In this document: in pieces, positions 16,240 through 26,247 of the stretch
Layout: the number at the start of each line of letters is the position of its first letter
Numbering within the stretch: the first letter of the stretch is position 1
Assembly: GCA_900318405.1 (NCBI GenBank)
Contig: ONKP01000002.1
Location: 43,063-107,062, forward strand
Direction: 5' to 3'
Length of the DNA stretch: 64,000 nucleotides
Source: an uncultured Eubacteriales bacterium
GTDB lineage: Bacteria > Bacillota > Clostridia > Lachnospirales > Lachnospiraceae
Program-made: the position numbers and the translations under genes
The notes under the pieces: generated by a model
Told to the model about the DNA's origin: nothing
Database searches by the model: none
Seen by the model: the letters and a program-made list of their open reading frames with translations, nothing else

Positions 16240-18759
16240 ATGGATTTCAGCAGACAGGGAATTCAGAAGGAAAAGAACGCGTCACGTTCTTCTGCGGCGA
16301 GAGCGGCAAACCGCGCCGCTGTAACAGTTCTCCGCGTCGTACTCTACATCCTCATCGCTGTGACCGTTTTCATTATCTTCATGGGGATGGGTGCATACCA
16401 GGGTATTATCGCGGACACACCGGACATCACCGATGCAAACATCATGCCTCTCGGCACGGCATCTTTCGTCTACGACGCGGACGGAAATGAGGTTCAGAAA
16501 CTCAGTACCGTCGAGGGCAACCGCGTGACGGTCAGTCTGGATGACATTCCGGTGAACATGCAGCATGCGATCGTGGCCATCGAGGACTCACGTTTCTACG
16601 AGCACAACGGCGTCGATCCTCACGGTATGATCCGTGCGATCCTCGTCGCACTCTCTTCCAACTTTGAGGAGTCCGAGGGCGCCAGTACGATCACGCAGCA
16701 GCTTCTGAAGAACAATGTATTTACCAACTGGATGAATGAGAGCCGGATCGGCAGGCTCAAGCGAAAACTTCAGGAGCAGTATCTGGCGGTCCAGCTGGAA
16801 AAATCTCTCCGGGATGCCGGTCAGGATCCGAAGGCTGTCATTCTGGAAAATTACCTGAACACGGTCAACTTCGGCTCCGGTGCTTATGGCGTGCAGACAG
16901 CCGCACAGACATATTTCGGAAAAGACGCCAAAGATCTGACGCTCTCCGAGTGCGCCGTACTGGCAGCGATCCCTCAGAACCCGAGTCAGTATAATCCGAA
17001 GGTCTATCCGGAAGAAAACGCCAAACGAATGAAAGTCGTCCTCAAATACATGCTCAACCAGGACTATATCACGGAGGACGAATATAACGAGGCTCTCCAG
17101 GATGACGTGTATTCGCGCATCAAGGACACCGATGACAGCAGCACATCGACCGAGCAGGATATCTATTCCTACTTTGTCGATGAAGTGATTGCTCAGGTTC
17201 AGAACGATCTGATGACGCAGAAGGGCTACTCAGAGTCGGAAGCTTACAACGCCATCTATAACGGCGGACTCCGGATCTATACAACTGAAGATCCTGATAT
17301 CCAGCAGATCCTGGAAGAGGAATTTGCCAACGAGGCAAACTTCCCGGCCAATGTCCAGCTTAACCTCGACTGGGCTCTCACGGTAGACAAAGCCGACGGC
17401 GAGCGGGTCAACTACAGCGTACAGAACCTGCAGACGTATTTCCAGGAAAATACAGATCCGAATTTCGACCTTTATTTTTCTTCCGAAGATGAGGCGCAGT
17501 CCTATATTGATCAGTACAAGGCGCAGGTTGTTGGATCCGGCGATACCATTGTGGCGGAGCGCACTTCCTTTGTTCCGGAACCGCAGGCCTGCATGACGGT
17601 GATTGACCAGAACACCGGCTACGTGGTCGGCATTGTCGGCGGACGCGGTGAGAAACAGGGTTCGCTGACACTCGACCGTGCCACGGATTCACTCCGTCAG
17701 CCGGAGGGAACCCTGCGCATCCTGTCAACCTACGGACCTGCCATTCAGGAAGGCGATGTCACTCTGGCTACAAAGGAGTCAACAACCGTCGCCGCTGACA
17801 CTAACAGCGATGATCATTCACACGCAGCTGCACTCACCAATATCAACATGAACGTCCGCAGCGCCATTCTCCAGGGCAGCAGTGCCATCGCCACAACGGT
17901 CCTTCAGCAGGTTACGCCGGAAACAGGGCTGAGTTATCTGAAGAGGCTCGGCTTCACCAATCTGAATGACGACAAGGACGCTTCCTCCAACCTCGCGACC
18001 GGAAGTACCACGAACGGCGTGACCAATCTGGAGCTGACAGCGGCATATGCGGCGATTGCGAACAAGGGAACCTACAACAAGCCGGTATTCTACACCAAAG
18101 TGCTGGATACGGCCGGCAACACCGTTCTGGAAAACAAGGCAATGCCCGTCTCAGTATTCGATGAATCGACCAGTTATCTCCTCACCAATGCGATGCAGGA
18201 AGAGATAGCTTCCGACGGTGCTACAGGATCCGCATTCCGCCTGGAACGCCCGGATATCGACGTTGCCGGACAGACCGGTACGACGGAAAGTGATATTGAT
18301 CTGCAGTTTGCAGGCTTTACGCCTTATTACACAGCCGGTATCTGGTGCGGATATGATTCCAGCGAATCTCTGACTGATGATGAGAAATCCTATATCGCCA
18401 CGCTCTGGACCAACGTCATGAATCGGATCGATGCGGATAAGGACGCCAAAACCTTTGAAATGCCTTCGACCGTTGAGACGCTTTCCATCTGCTCCGACTC
18501 CGGTCTTCTCGCCGGTGTCGGATGCACGCCGAAGACCGAAGTCTTCTCGATCGCCAATGCGCCGACCGAAACCTGTACAGAGCATAAACCGAAACCCACA
18601 CCGACGCCCAAGGCAACGGTCACCCCTTCGCCTACAGCGGCAGCATCCGATAACACCCAGGACGCAACGCAGGGTGATAACACAGATGCAGGTCAGGCAG
18701 GAACCCAGACGCAGGCACCGGCGACCGATAACAACGCCGCTGCTGCAACAGGCGGCTGA
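16240..18759 (+). CDS. Class A penicillin-binding protein with degenerate transpeptidase domain
   Basis: Membrane-anchored peptidoglycan synthase. A single transmembrane segment (residues ~28-52) is followed by an intact GT51 glycosyltransferase domain: catalytic Glu115 in EDSRFYEHNGVD, ASTITQQLLKN, and ILENYLNTVNFGSGAYGVQ. The transpeptidase domain is recognisable by flanking conservation, but all three active-site motifs are broken. SxxK is GTLR (490-493, in RQPEGTLRIL), SxN is G-S-S/S-S-A (546-549), and KTG is QTG (678-680, AGQTGTT). A Pro/Thr/Asn/Gln-rich tail ends the 839-aa protein. AGGAGG precedes the ATG at 16240. It is probably an active glycosyltransferase with a non-catalytic transpeptidase scaffold, unable to cross-link or bind beta-lactams (inference). 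Confidence 0.9.
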   Translation: MDFSRQGIQKEKNASRSSAARAANRAAVTVLRVVLYILIAVTVFIIFMGMGAYQGIIADTPDITDANIMPLGTASFVYDADGNEVQKLSTVEGNRVTVSLDDIPVNMQHAIVAIEDSRFYEHNGVDPHGMIRAILVALSSNFEESEGASTITQQLLKNNVFTNWMNESRIGRLKRKLQEQYLAVQLEKSLRDAGQDPKAVILENYLNTVNFGSGAYGVQTAAQTYFGKDAKDLTLSECAVLAAIPQNPSQYNPKVYPEENAKRMKVVLKYMLNQDYITEDEYNEALQDDVYSRIKDTDDSSTSTEQDIYSYFVDEVIAQVQNDLMTQKGYSESEAYNAIYNGGLRIYTTEDPDIQQILEEEFANEANFPANVQLNLDWALTVDKADGERVNYSVQNLQTYFQENTDPNFDLYFSSEDEAQSYIDQYKAQVVGSGDTIVAERTSFVPEPQACMTVIDQNTGYVVGIVGGRGEKQGSLTLDRATDSLRQPEGTLRILSTYGPAIQEGDVTLATKESTTVAADTNSDDHSHAAALTNINMNVRSAILQGSSAIATTVLQQVTPETGLSYLKRLGFTNLNDDKDASSNLATGSTTNGVTNLELTAAYAAIANKGTYNKPVFYTKVLDTAGNTVLENKAMPVSVFDESTSYLLTNAMQEEIASDGATGSAFRLERPDIDVAGQTGTTESDIDLQFAGFTPYYTAGIWCGYDSSESLTDDEKSYIATLWTNVMNRIDADKDAKTFEMPSTVETLSICSDSGLLAGVGCTPKTEVFSIANAPTETCTEHKPKPTPTPKATVTPSPTAAASDNTQDATQGDNTDAGQAGTQTQAPATDNNAAAATGG

Positions 18760-18837
18760 GCTTAGCACCGCTGTGCTTTGTTGCGGGTAGAGGCATCTGA
18801 ATTCCGAAACAGTATGATAAAACAGATGAGCATAGCA

Positions 18838-18868
18838 AAGCCCCGGGATCACTGATCCCGGGGCTTTA
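18838..18868. terminator. Bidirectional rho-independent terminator
   Basis: Perfect 15-bp stem AAAGCCCCGGGATCA / TGATCCCGGGGCTTT with A-tract and T-tract flanks, placed between the convergent PBP and UPF0340 genes. Confidence 0.92.
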
Positions 18869-19002
18869 TCTTATAATACAGTTGTTACAGTAAACATCCC
18901 TCTCAACAGTGATGCCATAATACTGCATGAAGCGTCGATCACGCTTTCACTTTTCTGTGCATGCTGCGCATACGCAAAAACCACCTGTGTGTCGACTGCT
19001 TA

Positions 19003-19620
19003 TTACAGCAGATTCTGATCATAAATCGCGCGGATCCCGCCCGTATACTTCACGCGGTGACGCGCACAGATGATCGGTGCCTGTCCGATCTTACGCAGTG
19101 AGATTCGCATGGGTACGACAACCGGATGAATATGCATACCGATCAGCGTGCCGCCGATGTCGATGCCCGCATCCGCTTTTGCCCGGAGATCCTCAACGAG
19201 GACCGGATCCGTCAGCCGCTGATAGGCCACTGTCGCAAAGGCGCCACCGGCATGATTCGGCTGCGGAATGGCATTGACCTGTTCCAGATCCCAGCGATCC
19301 ATCACCTTACGTTCCACGACCAGCGCCCTGTTCAGATGCTCACAGCACTGGGCAGCCAGGTAAATACCGCGCTCCGACAGCGCCTTCTGCACGCCGTCAT
19401 AGATGTGTCCTGCCACATCCACATTCGTCGCCGTACCGATTCTCTCACCCAGCACTTCACTCGAAGAACAACCCACTACAAAAAGTGCGCCCGGTTTCAG
19501 ATGCGCCGTGTCGCAGATCTCTGCCACCGCCTGATAACTCTCACGGCTGATCTGCTCCAGCATCTGTTCATCCGCAGCAGCGTCCTGCTCTTCTGTTTTC
19601 TGTCCTTCCATGATGCTCAT
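19003..19620 (-). CDS. UPF0340 / TIGR01440 family protein (YwlG-like)
   Basis: Conserved Firmicutes protein of unknown biochemical function. Seen: FVVGCSSSEVLGERIGT, CCEHLNRALVVERKV and GIDIGGTLIGMHIHPVVVP, all typical of the family, with conserved Cys and His residues. 205 aa from the ATG at 19620, which has AAGGA 6 nt upstream; a GTG at 19623 immediately precedes it. In Bacillus the homologue lies near rpiB and upp. Here it follows hprK, separated by a palindromic repeat. Confidence 0.9.
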   Translation of the reverse strand: MSIMEGQKTEEQDAAADEQMLEQISRESYQAVAEICDTAHLKPGALFVVGCSSSEVLGERIGTATNVDVAGHIYDGVQKALSERGIYLAAQCCEHLNRALVVERKVMDRWDLEQVNAIPQPNHAGGAFATVAYQRLTDPVLVEDLRAKADAGIDIGGTLIGMHIHPVVVPMRISLRKIGQAPIICARHRVKYTGGIRAIYDQNLL

Positions 19621-19652
19621 CACGATTCCTTCTGTCGATCACAATTTTTATA

Positions 19653-19690
19653 TTCAGCAATACAGATGCTTCAGGCATCTGTATTCTGAA
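19653..19690. repeat. Family X mini-hairpin
   Basis: The arms AATACAGATGC and GCATCTGTATT around a short TTCAG loop form an 11-bp perfect stem, extended by flanking TTCAG/CTGAA. It equals the terminal arms of family X with the core deleted. It lies between hprK and the UPF0340 gene and may serve as hprK's terminator. Confidence 0.7.
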
Positions 19691-19715
19691 ACATTTCATC
19701 TGCAAAGTCAGCTGA

Positions 19716-20657
19716 TCAGCGGTCCTGTCTCTTCTTTGCAAGATTCTCCTGCACTCTCTTGTAGAGCTCCTGCGCCGCATTGTAGCCCATCTTCTTCTGG
19801 CGGTGGTTGACAGCTGCCGTCTCAACGATGACGGCCAGATTACGGCCCGGCCGGATCGGAAGAGAATGGCACACAACCTTGATACCGAGAAACTCCGTAT
19901 ACTCCTCCTCAAGGCCGAGTCTGTCGTAAACCTTGTCCTTGTTCCACTCCTCCAGCTTGATCACGAGATCGATCTTGTGCGTATCCTCAACGCTCTCAAC
20001 ACCGAAGAGGGTCTTTACATCGATAATGCCGATACCGCGCAGCTCGATAAAATGTCGTGTGATATCCGGCGATGTGCCGATAAGAGACACATCACTCACG
20101 CGGCTGATCTCAACAACATCGTCCGTGATCAGACGGTGGCCTCTCTTGATCAGCTCCAGCGCGGCCTCGGATTTTCCGATGCCGCTCTCACCCATGATCA
20201 GCACGCCCTCGCCGTATACATCGACGAGCACGCCGTGCACGGAGATCGTCGGTGCGAGCTGAACGTTCATCCACCGGATGATCTCCGCTGTAAAAGCAGA
20301 CGTCGTCTTTTCCGTGCTGAACGCCGGCACCTGATATTTCCTCGCCAGTTCCAGAATGATCGGTCCCGGCTCCATGGACGTCGTAAAGATCACGCAGGGC
20401 ACGCCCTGTGACACGAAAGCCTCAAAAGACTTTCTCTTGGTCTCATCATCCATATGCTGCAGATAGGAAAATTCCACGAAACCGATAATCTGCACGCGCT
20501 CATGGGCAAAATGCTCAAAATATCCCGTCAGCTGAAGGGCCGGCCGGTTGATCTCCGGAACGGTGATCCTGTTCACCGTCAGATCGACGTCAGGCGTCAG
20601 ATTTTTCAGGTACATATCCCTTTCCAGCTTCTCCAGCGTAATAAATTTTCCGCTCAT
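19716..20657 (-). CDS. hprK: HPr(Ser) kinase/phosphorylase
   Basis: Bifunctional sensor that phosphorylates or dephosphorylates Ser46 of HPr and Crh in response to glycolytic intermediates, driving CcpA catabolite repression. Seen: an N-terminal Mur-like domain (~1-130), P-loop GESGIGKSE at about residue 156, HRLITDDVVEI, and the family signature ELRGIGIIDVKTLFG. 313 aa is standard. The ATG overlaps the uvrC stop by 4 nt (ATGA), implying coupling. A candidate substrate is the Ser46-containing HPr homologue at 48261-48518. Confidence 0.96.
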   Translation of the reverse strand: MSGKFITLEKLERDMYLKNLTPDVDLTVNRITVPEINRPALQLTGYFEHFAHERVQIIGFVEFSYLQHMDDETKRKSFEAFVSQGVPCVIFTTSMEPGPIILELARKYQVPAFSTEKTTSAFTAEIIRWMNVQLAPTISVHGVLVDVYGEGVLIMGESGIGKSEAALELIKRGHRLITDDVVEISRVSDVSLIGTSPDITRHFIELRGIGIIDVKTLFGVESVEDTHKIDLVIKLEEWNKDKVYDRLGLEEEYTEFLGIKVVCHSLPIRPGRNLAVIVETAAVNHRQKKMGYNAAQELYKRVQENLAKKRQDR

Positions 20658-22651
20658 TCTTCTTTCTGCTGCCCCCTTGTATGAAAGAAATCATAGACGC
20701 TCTGAGCCGACCTTCGGTCAAACTCCGGTATCCCGGCCAGTTCGTCCACGTCTGCCTTCCGGATCGCATCCAGATCCGGATATCGGCTGATCAGCGCCGC
20801 CTTGCGTTTTTTCCCGACATTCGGGATGTCATCCAGTACCGAATGCACCTGCTCCTGCCCCCGCAGCAGCCGGTGATAGGTAATGGCAAACCGGTGTGTC
20901 TCATCCTGTATTCTCGTAATCAGTCGGAATCCCTCGGAATCCGTACGGATCGGAATCTCCAGATTATTATAATACAAACCTCTCGTTCTGTGATGATCAT
21001 CTTTCACCATTCCCGCCACGGGAATCGGCAGATGCATCGATTCCAGAACTCTTAGGGCGATGTTCACCTGTCCTTTGCCGCCATCCATCAGGATCAGATC
21101 AGGCAGACGGTCAAAACCGGCATCTTCGTTCACACCGCGCCGAAACCTTCTTGTCAGCACTTCCTCCATGCTCGCGTAATCATTCGGTCCCTCGACGGAT
21201 TTGATGCGGAACTTCCGGTAATCCGACTTCTTCGGCCGCCCCATCTCATAGACGACCATCGAGCCGACGGACTGGTATCCGCTCGTGTTTGAAATATCAT
21301 AGGATTCGATCCGTTCCGGCGGCTTCATGCCGAGCCAGGTTCCGATCTCTCCGATGGCGCCGGTTGTTTTTTCCGCATCCCGACGCAGCTTTTCCCTGTT
21401 CTGGGAGAGGATCAGCTCCGCATTCCGCTGTGCCAGGCTGACGAGTTTCTCCTTCATACCCTTCTTTGGCACCAGAATGCGGACCTTCATGCCCTTTACA
21501 TTCTTTTTCTGCGTGAGCCAGGCCTCCAGAAGCTCCGGTTCATCCACAGCTTCCGACAGCATCAGGCTGTGAGGGATAAAGGGCGTACCGGCATAATACT
21601 GCTGAATAAAGCTCTCCATGACGCCGCTCTTTGTCTGCCCGTCTGCCACCTTCAGGTAAAAATGATCGCGTCCGATCAGCTTCCCGTCTCTGACGAAAAA
21701 CACCTGCGCGATGGCGTCTGCGTCCTCCGTCGCCAGTGCAATGACATCTGTATCATCCCCGCTGCCGCCGGACATCTTCTGCTTTTCACTGATCTTGCGC
21801 ACCGTTGCGATCAGATCGCGGTAAGAAGCGGCGCTCTCGAAATTCAGCTCCTCCGACGCTTTGGTCATCCGCTCCGTCAGATCCCGGATCACCTCTTCCG
21901 TGTGCCCGTCCAGAAACCTCTCGACCTCCTTCACTTTTGCCCGGTAATCCTCCATCGAAATGAGTCCGGCACAGGGCGCGTCACACTGATGGATCTGGTA
22001 ATAAAGGCACGGGCGCTCCTTTCCGATATCCTCCGGAAGCCTCCTGTTGCAGGTCCGGATCCTGTACAGGCTGCGGATCAGCTCAATAGCCTCCTTCGCC
22101 GCGCCCGCATCCGGATAGGGGCCGAAATATCGCGCCCTGTCCTTGCTCATATGATGGCGATACCGTATCTTCGGATAATCCTCCTGCGTCGTGATGCAGA
22201 TAAACGGATACGCCTTGTCATCCATCAGCTGTGTATTGTATTTGGGCCGGTATTCCTTGATGAGGTTGCACTCGAGCACGAGCGCCTCGACCTCTGAATC
22301 CGTCTGGATCGTCTCAAACCTCGTGACCTGGGGCGTCATGGTATAGATCTTCAGCCGCTTGTTCCTGCTGTTGGAAAAATACTGGCGAACCCTGTTCCGG
22401 AGCTTTATAGCCTTTCCCACGTACAGGACCTCGTCATTCAGCCCGTGCATGATATAGACGCCGGGCGACTGCGGCAGCCGGTCGAGCTCCGCACGGATAT
22501 CAAAACCGTGCTCCTCCGCCACCGTATTCACCGATGGGTCGATGCCGCGGCTCTTCTCCGGTTTCTCCGGTTTCTCCAGCTTCTCGTTCTGCTCCGGCTT
22601 ATTTGAATCCTTATATTCAGTTTTCTCTGCGCCTTTTACCTCTGTCTGCAT
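20654..22651 (-). CDS. uvrC: Excinuclease ABC subunit C
   Basis: Incises DNA on both sides of bulky lesions with UvrA and UvrB. Order of domains: a Lys/Glu/Pro-rich extension (1-48) not usual in UvrC, the GIY-YIG nuclease (SPGVYIM...EVLYVGKA), a UVR domain (MTKASEELNFESAASYRDL), the RNase H-like 3' nuclease (IESYDISNTSGYQSVGSMVV), and a C-terminal helix-hairpin-helix pair (IPNVGKKRKAALISRY). At 665 aa it is about 55 longer than typical because of the extension. The ribosome binding site at the ATG is weak (ACAGGT). It is coupled to hprK. Confidence 0.95.
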   Translation of the reverse strand: MQTEVKGAEKTEYKDSNKPEQNEKLEKPEKPEKSRGIDPSVNTVAEEHGFDIRAELDRLPQSPGVYIMHGLNDEVLYVGKAIKLRNRVRQYFSNSRNKRLKIYTMTPQVTRFETIQTDSEVEALVLECNLIKEYRPKYNTQLMDDKAYPFICITTQEDYPKIRYRHHMSKDRARYFGPYPDAGAAKEAIELIRSLYRIRTCNRRLPEDIGKERPCLYYQIHQCDAPCAGLISMEDYRAKVKEVERFLDGHTEEVIRDLTERMTKASEELNFESAASYRDLIATVRKISEKQKMSGGSGDDTDVIALATEDADAIAQVFFVRDGKLIGRDHFYLKVADGQTKSGVMESFIQQYYAGTPFIPHSLMLSEAVDEPELLEAWLTQKKNVKGMKVRILVPKKGMKEKLVSLAQRNAELILSQNREKLRRDAEKTTGAIGEIGTWLGMKPPERIESYDISNTSGYQSVGSMVVYEMGRPKKSDYRKFRIKSVEGPNDYASMEEVLTRRFRRGVNEDAGFDRLPDLILMDGGKGQVNIALRVLESMHLPIPVAGMVKDDHHRTRGLYYNNLEIPIRTDSEGFRLITRIQDETHRFAITYHRLLRGQEQVHSVLDDIPNVGKKRKAALISRYPDLDAIRKADVDELAGIPEFDRRSAQSVYDFFHTRGQQKEE

Positions 22652-22815
22652 ACCTGTATTTCCCGATAAATCTATGTAATCCTTTTCATGGCAATGAAGT
22701 CAGGTTATAATTTTTATACAGAAACAGCGCCGGAGATCACAATCCCGCTGTCCATGGCAGCGCAGGATGCCTGACCTGCTGGCGCTGTATCTTTCTATTC
22801 TTCATATTAAGTTTC

Positions 22816-24792
22816 TTACGCCTGCGGCGCCGGCTGCGTCTCCCACGGCGGCGTCACCTGTTCCTCTGCCGGCGCATCATGACCATCTGCCGGCACATTC
22901 TGACCTCCTGACGACGCATCCTGACCATTCGTGCCGCGCTCCGAGATCACAGTGTTCATGATCCTCATGAATTCCTTGCCGGTGATCGTCTCCTGAATAT
23001 TCAGATAACCGGCGATCCTGTCGAGGATATCGCGGTTCTCGCTGATCATTTTTTTTGCCCTGGCATAAGCGGCATTCAGCATCTGCATGACCTCATGGTC
23101 GATCTCTGTGGCGGTCTCGTCACCGCAGTCCAGATATGCCTTTCCGGTCAGATACTTGTCCTGCTGTTTTGCCAGCGCCATCAGTCCGAATTTATCGGAC
23201 ATGCCATACTGTGTCACCATCGAGCGGCAGATGCTTGTCGCCTTCTCGATATCGTTCGCCGCACCGGTGGTCACATCGCCGAAAACAATCTCCTCCGCCG
23301 CGCGGCCGCCGAGATAGCCGACAACCATCTCCTCAAGCTCTTTGCGGGAGTTCAGATATTTTTCTTCCTCGGGAACCTGCATGACATAGCCAAGCGCACC
23401 CATGGTCCGGGGCACGATCGTGATCTTCTGCACCGGCTCCGTATGCTTCTGCAGCGCATTGACGAGCGCGTGTCCGACTTCGTGATATGCGACGATGCGG
23501 CGCTCCTCTTTCGAGAGCACGCGGTCCTTTTTCTCGCGTCCCACGAGCACGACCTCGACCGCATCACGCAGATCCTGCTGGCTCACGGCATGCCGTCCGT
23601 TTTTCACAGCGAGAATAGCCGCCTCATTCACCATATTGGCGAGATCCGAGCCAACGGCGCCTGACGTCGAGAGCGCGATCTCGTGGAAATCCACCGTGTC
23701 ATCGATCAGCACATTGCGCGCATGCACGCGGAGAATATTGATTCTTCCCTGCAGATCGGGTCTGTCGACCACGACGCGGCGGTCAAATCTGCCGGGACGG
23801 AGCAGCGCGGGATCCAGAATTTCCGGGCGGTTGGTCGCCGCCAGGATCAGGATGCCGGACTTGCTGTCGAATCCGTCCATCTCCGACAGGATCTGGTTCA
23901 GCGTCTGTTCGCGCTCATCATTTCCGCCGAGCTGCGAGTCACGCGTCTTGCCGATCGCATCGATCTCATCGATAAAAATAATGCACGGTGCCTGCTTCTT
24001 GGCTTCCTCGAACAGATCACGCACACGCGATGCGCCGACGCCGACGAACATCTCCACAAATTCCGAACCGGAGACAGAGAAGAACGGCACATGTGCCTCA
24101 CCTGCCACGGCCTTTGCCAGCAGTGTTTTTCCCGTTCCGGGAGGACCAACGAGCAGCACGCCCTTCGGAAGCTTGGCACCGATCGTTGTGTATCTGGCGG
24201 GGTTGTGAAGGAAATCCACGACCTCCTTCAGAGAATCCTTGGCCTCTTCCTCACCGGCCACATCGGCAAAGGTAACGCCCGTCTCCTTCTGGACATAGGT
24301 CTTCGCCTTCGACTTTCCCACGCCCAGAGCAGTACCGCCGCCCATCGAGCGCATCATCAGCTGTATGAACAGGAAAAAGATCACCAGCGGAAGCACAATC
24401 GACACCAGAACAGAAGCGATGGCGCTTCCGATTCCCTGATCCTTCTTGGAATAGGTAATGCCGGTCCCCTCGAGCAGATCGTTCAGGCCGTTTTCATCAC
24501 CGACAAGCAGGGTGTGATATTTTTTTCCTAAGGTATAATCGGGATCATCATCCTTTACGGAAGACTTCGGCGTAATCTCAATCGTATCGCCGTTCAGCTC
24601 AATCTCCCGGATCTCGTCTTTCTGCACCATCTCGACAAACCGGTCATAGGTGATCTCCTCATCCGACGCACTGCTGATGATGCTGCCGTAGGATGCCGCC
24701 ATGATGAGACCCAGCACGACGCAGATCACGATCAGTGTGATCATCTGGCGATTGTTGCCACCCGGTTGTCTTCCGTCATTATTATCAGCCAT
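22816..24792 (-). CDS. ftsH: ATP-dependent zinc metalloprotease FtsH
   Basis: Membrane-bound AAA+ protease for quality control. A transmembrane segment (~17-35) and an extracytoplasmic domain precede the second transmembrane segment (~122-146). Then Walker [14 protein letters not shown], Walker [13 protein letters not shown], the second region of homology ([20 protein letters not shown]) and the zinc site HEVGH are all present. A Gly/Asp/Gln/Pro-rich tail ends the 658-aa protein. AAGGAG lies immediately before the ATG. No hpt or tilS is adjacent, unlike the usual Firmicutes order. Confidence 0.96.
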   Translation of the reverse strand: MADNNDGRQPGGNNRQMITLIVICVVLGLIMAASYGSIISSASDEEITYDRFVEMVQKDEIREIELNGDTIEITPKSSVKDDDPDYTLGKKYHTLLVGDENGLNDLLEGTGITYSKKDQGIGSAIASVLVSIVLPLVIFFLFIQLMMRSMGGGTALGVGKSKAKTYVQKETGVTFADVAGEEEAKDSLKEVVDFLHNPARYTTIGAKLPKGVLLVGPPGTGKTLLAKAVAGEAHVPFFSVSGSEFVEMFVGVGASRVRDLFEEAKKQAPCIIFIDEIDAIGKTRDSQLGGNDEREQTLNQILSEMDGFDSKSGILILAATNRPEILDPALLRPGRFDRRVVVDRPDLQGRINILRVHARNVLIDDTVDFHEIALSTSGAVGSDLANMVNEAAILAVKNGRHAVSQQDLRDAVEVVLVGREKKDRVLSKEERRIVAYHEVGHALVNALQKHTEPVQKITIVPRTMGALGYVMQVPEEEKYLNSRKELEEMVVGYLGGRAAEEIVFGDVTTGAANDIEKATSICRSMVTQYGMSDKFGLMALAKQQDKYLTGKAYLDCGDETATEIDHEVMQMLNAAYARAKKMISENRDILDRIAGYLNIQETITGKEFMRIMNTVISERGTNGQDASSGGQNVPADGHDAPAEEQVTPPWETQPAPQA

Positions 24793-24948
24793 ACTCCTTC
24801 TTTCTCAGCTCATCAATCACAGATCAGCAGAATACGCACATGAATCAGCCGATCTTCCGCATAAGTACGCGGATCAGCAGATCCTCCAGACAGGCACCTG
24901 ACAGGTCAGTCATGCAGATCTCCGCAAAAGAACCCGTCAGCTGTATCT

Positions 24949-25560
24949 TCACTTGTCCTGTGACCCGAATTTCCGTACCTGATTCATCAGCGTGTCGCGA
25001 TCGCTGTCGTATTCCGAACAGAAAGCATCTGTCGCAGCCCGCGTAAACACGGCAAAATCCTCCACCAGTTCTGTGTCAGCCGGTGTCTGATAGGCGACGT
25101 CAAAGACGTCATTGGCGATCTTGCCCGTCAGCGTATCCTCCTTGATCTTGCCAAGACCGAGAAGGACAGAGTTATAGCCCTTGTCGCGGCGGCACAGGTC
25201 AAAATACACCTTCGTCATATTGAAGAGCTCTTCATAGAGCACCTCACGCCCGATTTCGCCGTACGACTCCGTCAGCGGAACCTGCCAGTTGTCCAGAATC
25301 TCCGCTCTGGTCTTCTCGATCTTCCTCTTCGAAAAAATATTTCTGGTTGTTCCCTTCAGATAGTACAGGCCCATCCAGCCGGCGATGAAGTGATCTACAT
25401 CCTGTCCGTTGTAATTATCATAGCGTTTTTCATATATTTTCTGACGAAGCTCATTTTCCGGTGTCAGGCCCTCCACGGAAATAGCTTCATCGAGAATCTG
25501 TTTCCTCTTTTTCCTGTCAATCTCGTACATGTACTGTACGACCCAGGGTTTCTTTTCCAT
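24949..25560 (-). CDS. Conserved hypothetical protein, helical
   Basis: I recognise no domain. 203 aa, soluble, charged and predicted largely helical, with no signal peptide or membrane segment. Notable stretches are GWMGLYYLKGTTRNIFSKRK at about residues 61-80 and YEELFNMTKVYFDLCRRDKG. The ATG at 25560 has GGGAGG 6 nt upstream and starts MEKKPWVVQYMYEIDRKKR. It lies at the end of the J-protein/DUF5685/zinc-ribbon gene run and is likely co-transcribed with it. Confidence 0.75.
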   Translation of the reverse strand: MEKKPWVVQYMYEIDRKKRKQILDEAISVEGLTPENELRQKIYEKRYDNYNGQDVDHFIAGWMGLYYLKGTTRNIFSKRKIEKTRAEILDNWQVPLTESYGEIGREVLYEELFNMTKVYFDLCRRDKGYNSVLLGLGKIKEDTLTGKIANDVFDVAYQTPADTELVEDFAVFTRAATDAFCSEYDSDRDTLMNQVRKFGSQDK

Positions 25561-25593
25561 GTACTTCCTCCCATTCATACGCGAAATCTGTTA

Positions 25594-26247
25594 TCAGCAG
25601 CAGCAGATCAGCGGAAGTCCGCCGCCGTACGCTCCGAAGCAGGAAAGACAACAAAGGAGCGACAGGCAGGCGCCCGCCGCACGGCTGCACGTCGAGGCAT
25701 CTCCGCTCTCTGTGCACGGTGAACCGCCATACCCGTAGGCACGTCCCATGTAATCATACCAGCCGCCTGAGATCTGCTGATAGAGATACTGATATTCCTG
25801 ATTGTTCGGTTCCATATCACAGGCAGTCCGCGCATCCCGGAGTGCCTCATCCGTATTTCCCATACCGGCATTCGCCGCCGCATGCAGATAGAACCAAAGC
25901 GCCGGTCTCGCCGACATGCTGTTCAGCACATGGAGAGCTTCACTGAAATGTCCGGAATTGATATAATTGGCCGCTGCCTGGAATTCAGGAGTTTCCTGAT
26001 ACTCATTCTGCGCACCCTGACTGCCGTAGCCGCCGTAATCTGTCGTTCTCTTCCGTCCCGTGCGTTCATCCATAATCTGCCGGTAGGCTGTCTGGACTTC
26101 CTTGAACTTCTCTTCCGCCTCGTCTTTGTGCGGATTATTGATATTGGCATCCGGGTGATATTTACGGCTCAGCTTCCGGTATGCCTTCTTTACTTCCTCA
26201 TCTGTGGCATCCCTGGAGATGCCGAGTACCTCATACGGGTCTCTCAT
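25594..26247 (-). CDS. J-domain protein with C-terminal cysteine string
   Basis: DnaJ-like cochaperone. The J domain is at residues 1-70 ([20 protein letters not shown], then [19 protein letters not shown]) with the HPD motif intact. A Gly/Tyr/Gln-rich linker and a TPR-like helical pair (residues ~95-155) follow. The last ~43 residues contain nine cysteines in a hydrophobic, Gly-rich tail ([16 protein letters not shown], ending CCC). There is no zinc-finger or substrate-binding domain of true DnaJ. The ATG overlaps the DUF5685 stop (ATGA), so the two proteins are translationally coupled and probably act together. The tail may bind metal, be acylated or insert in the membrane (inference). Confidence 0.88.
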   Translation of the reverse strand: MRDPYEVLGISRDATDEEVKKAYRKLSRKYHPDANINNPHKDEAEEKFKEVQTAYRQIMDERTGRKRTTDYGGYGSQGAQNEYQETPEFQAAANYINSGHFSEALHVLNSMSARPALWFYLHAAANAGMGNTDEALRDARTACDMEPNNQEYQYLYQQISGGWYDYMGRAYGYGGSPCTESGDASTCSRAAGACLSLLCCLSCFGAYGGGLPLICCC

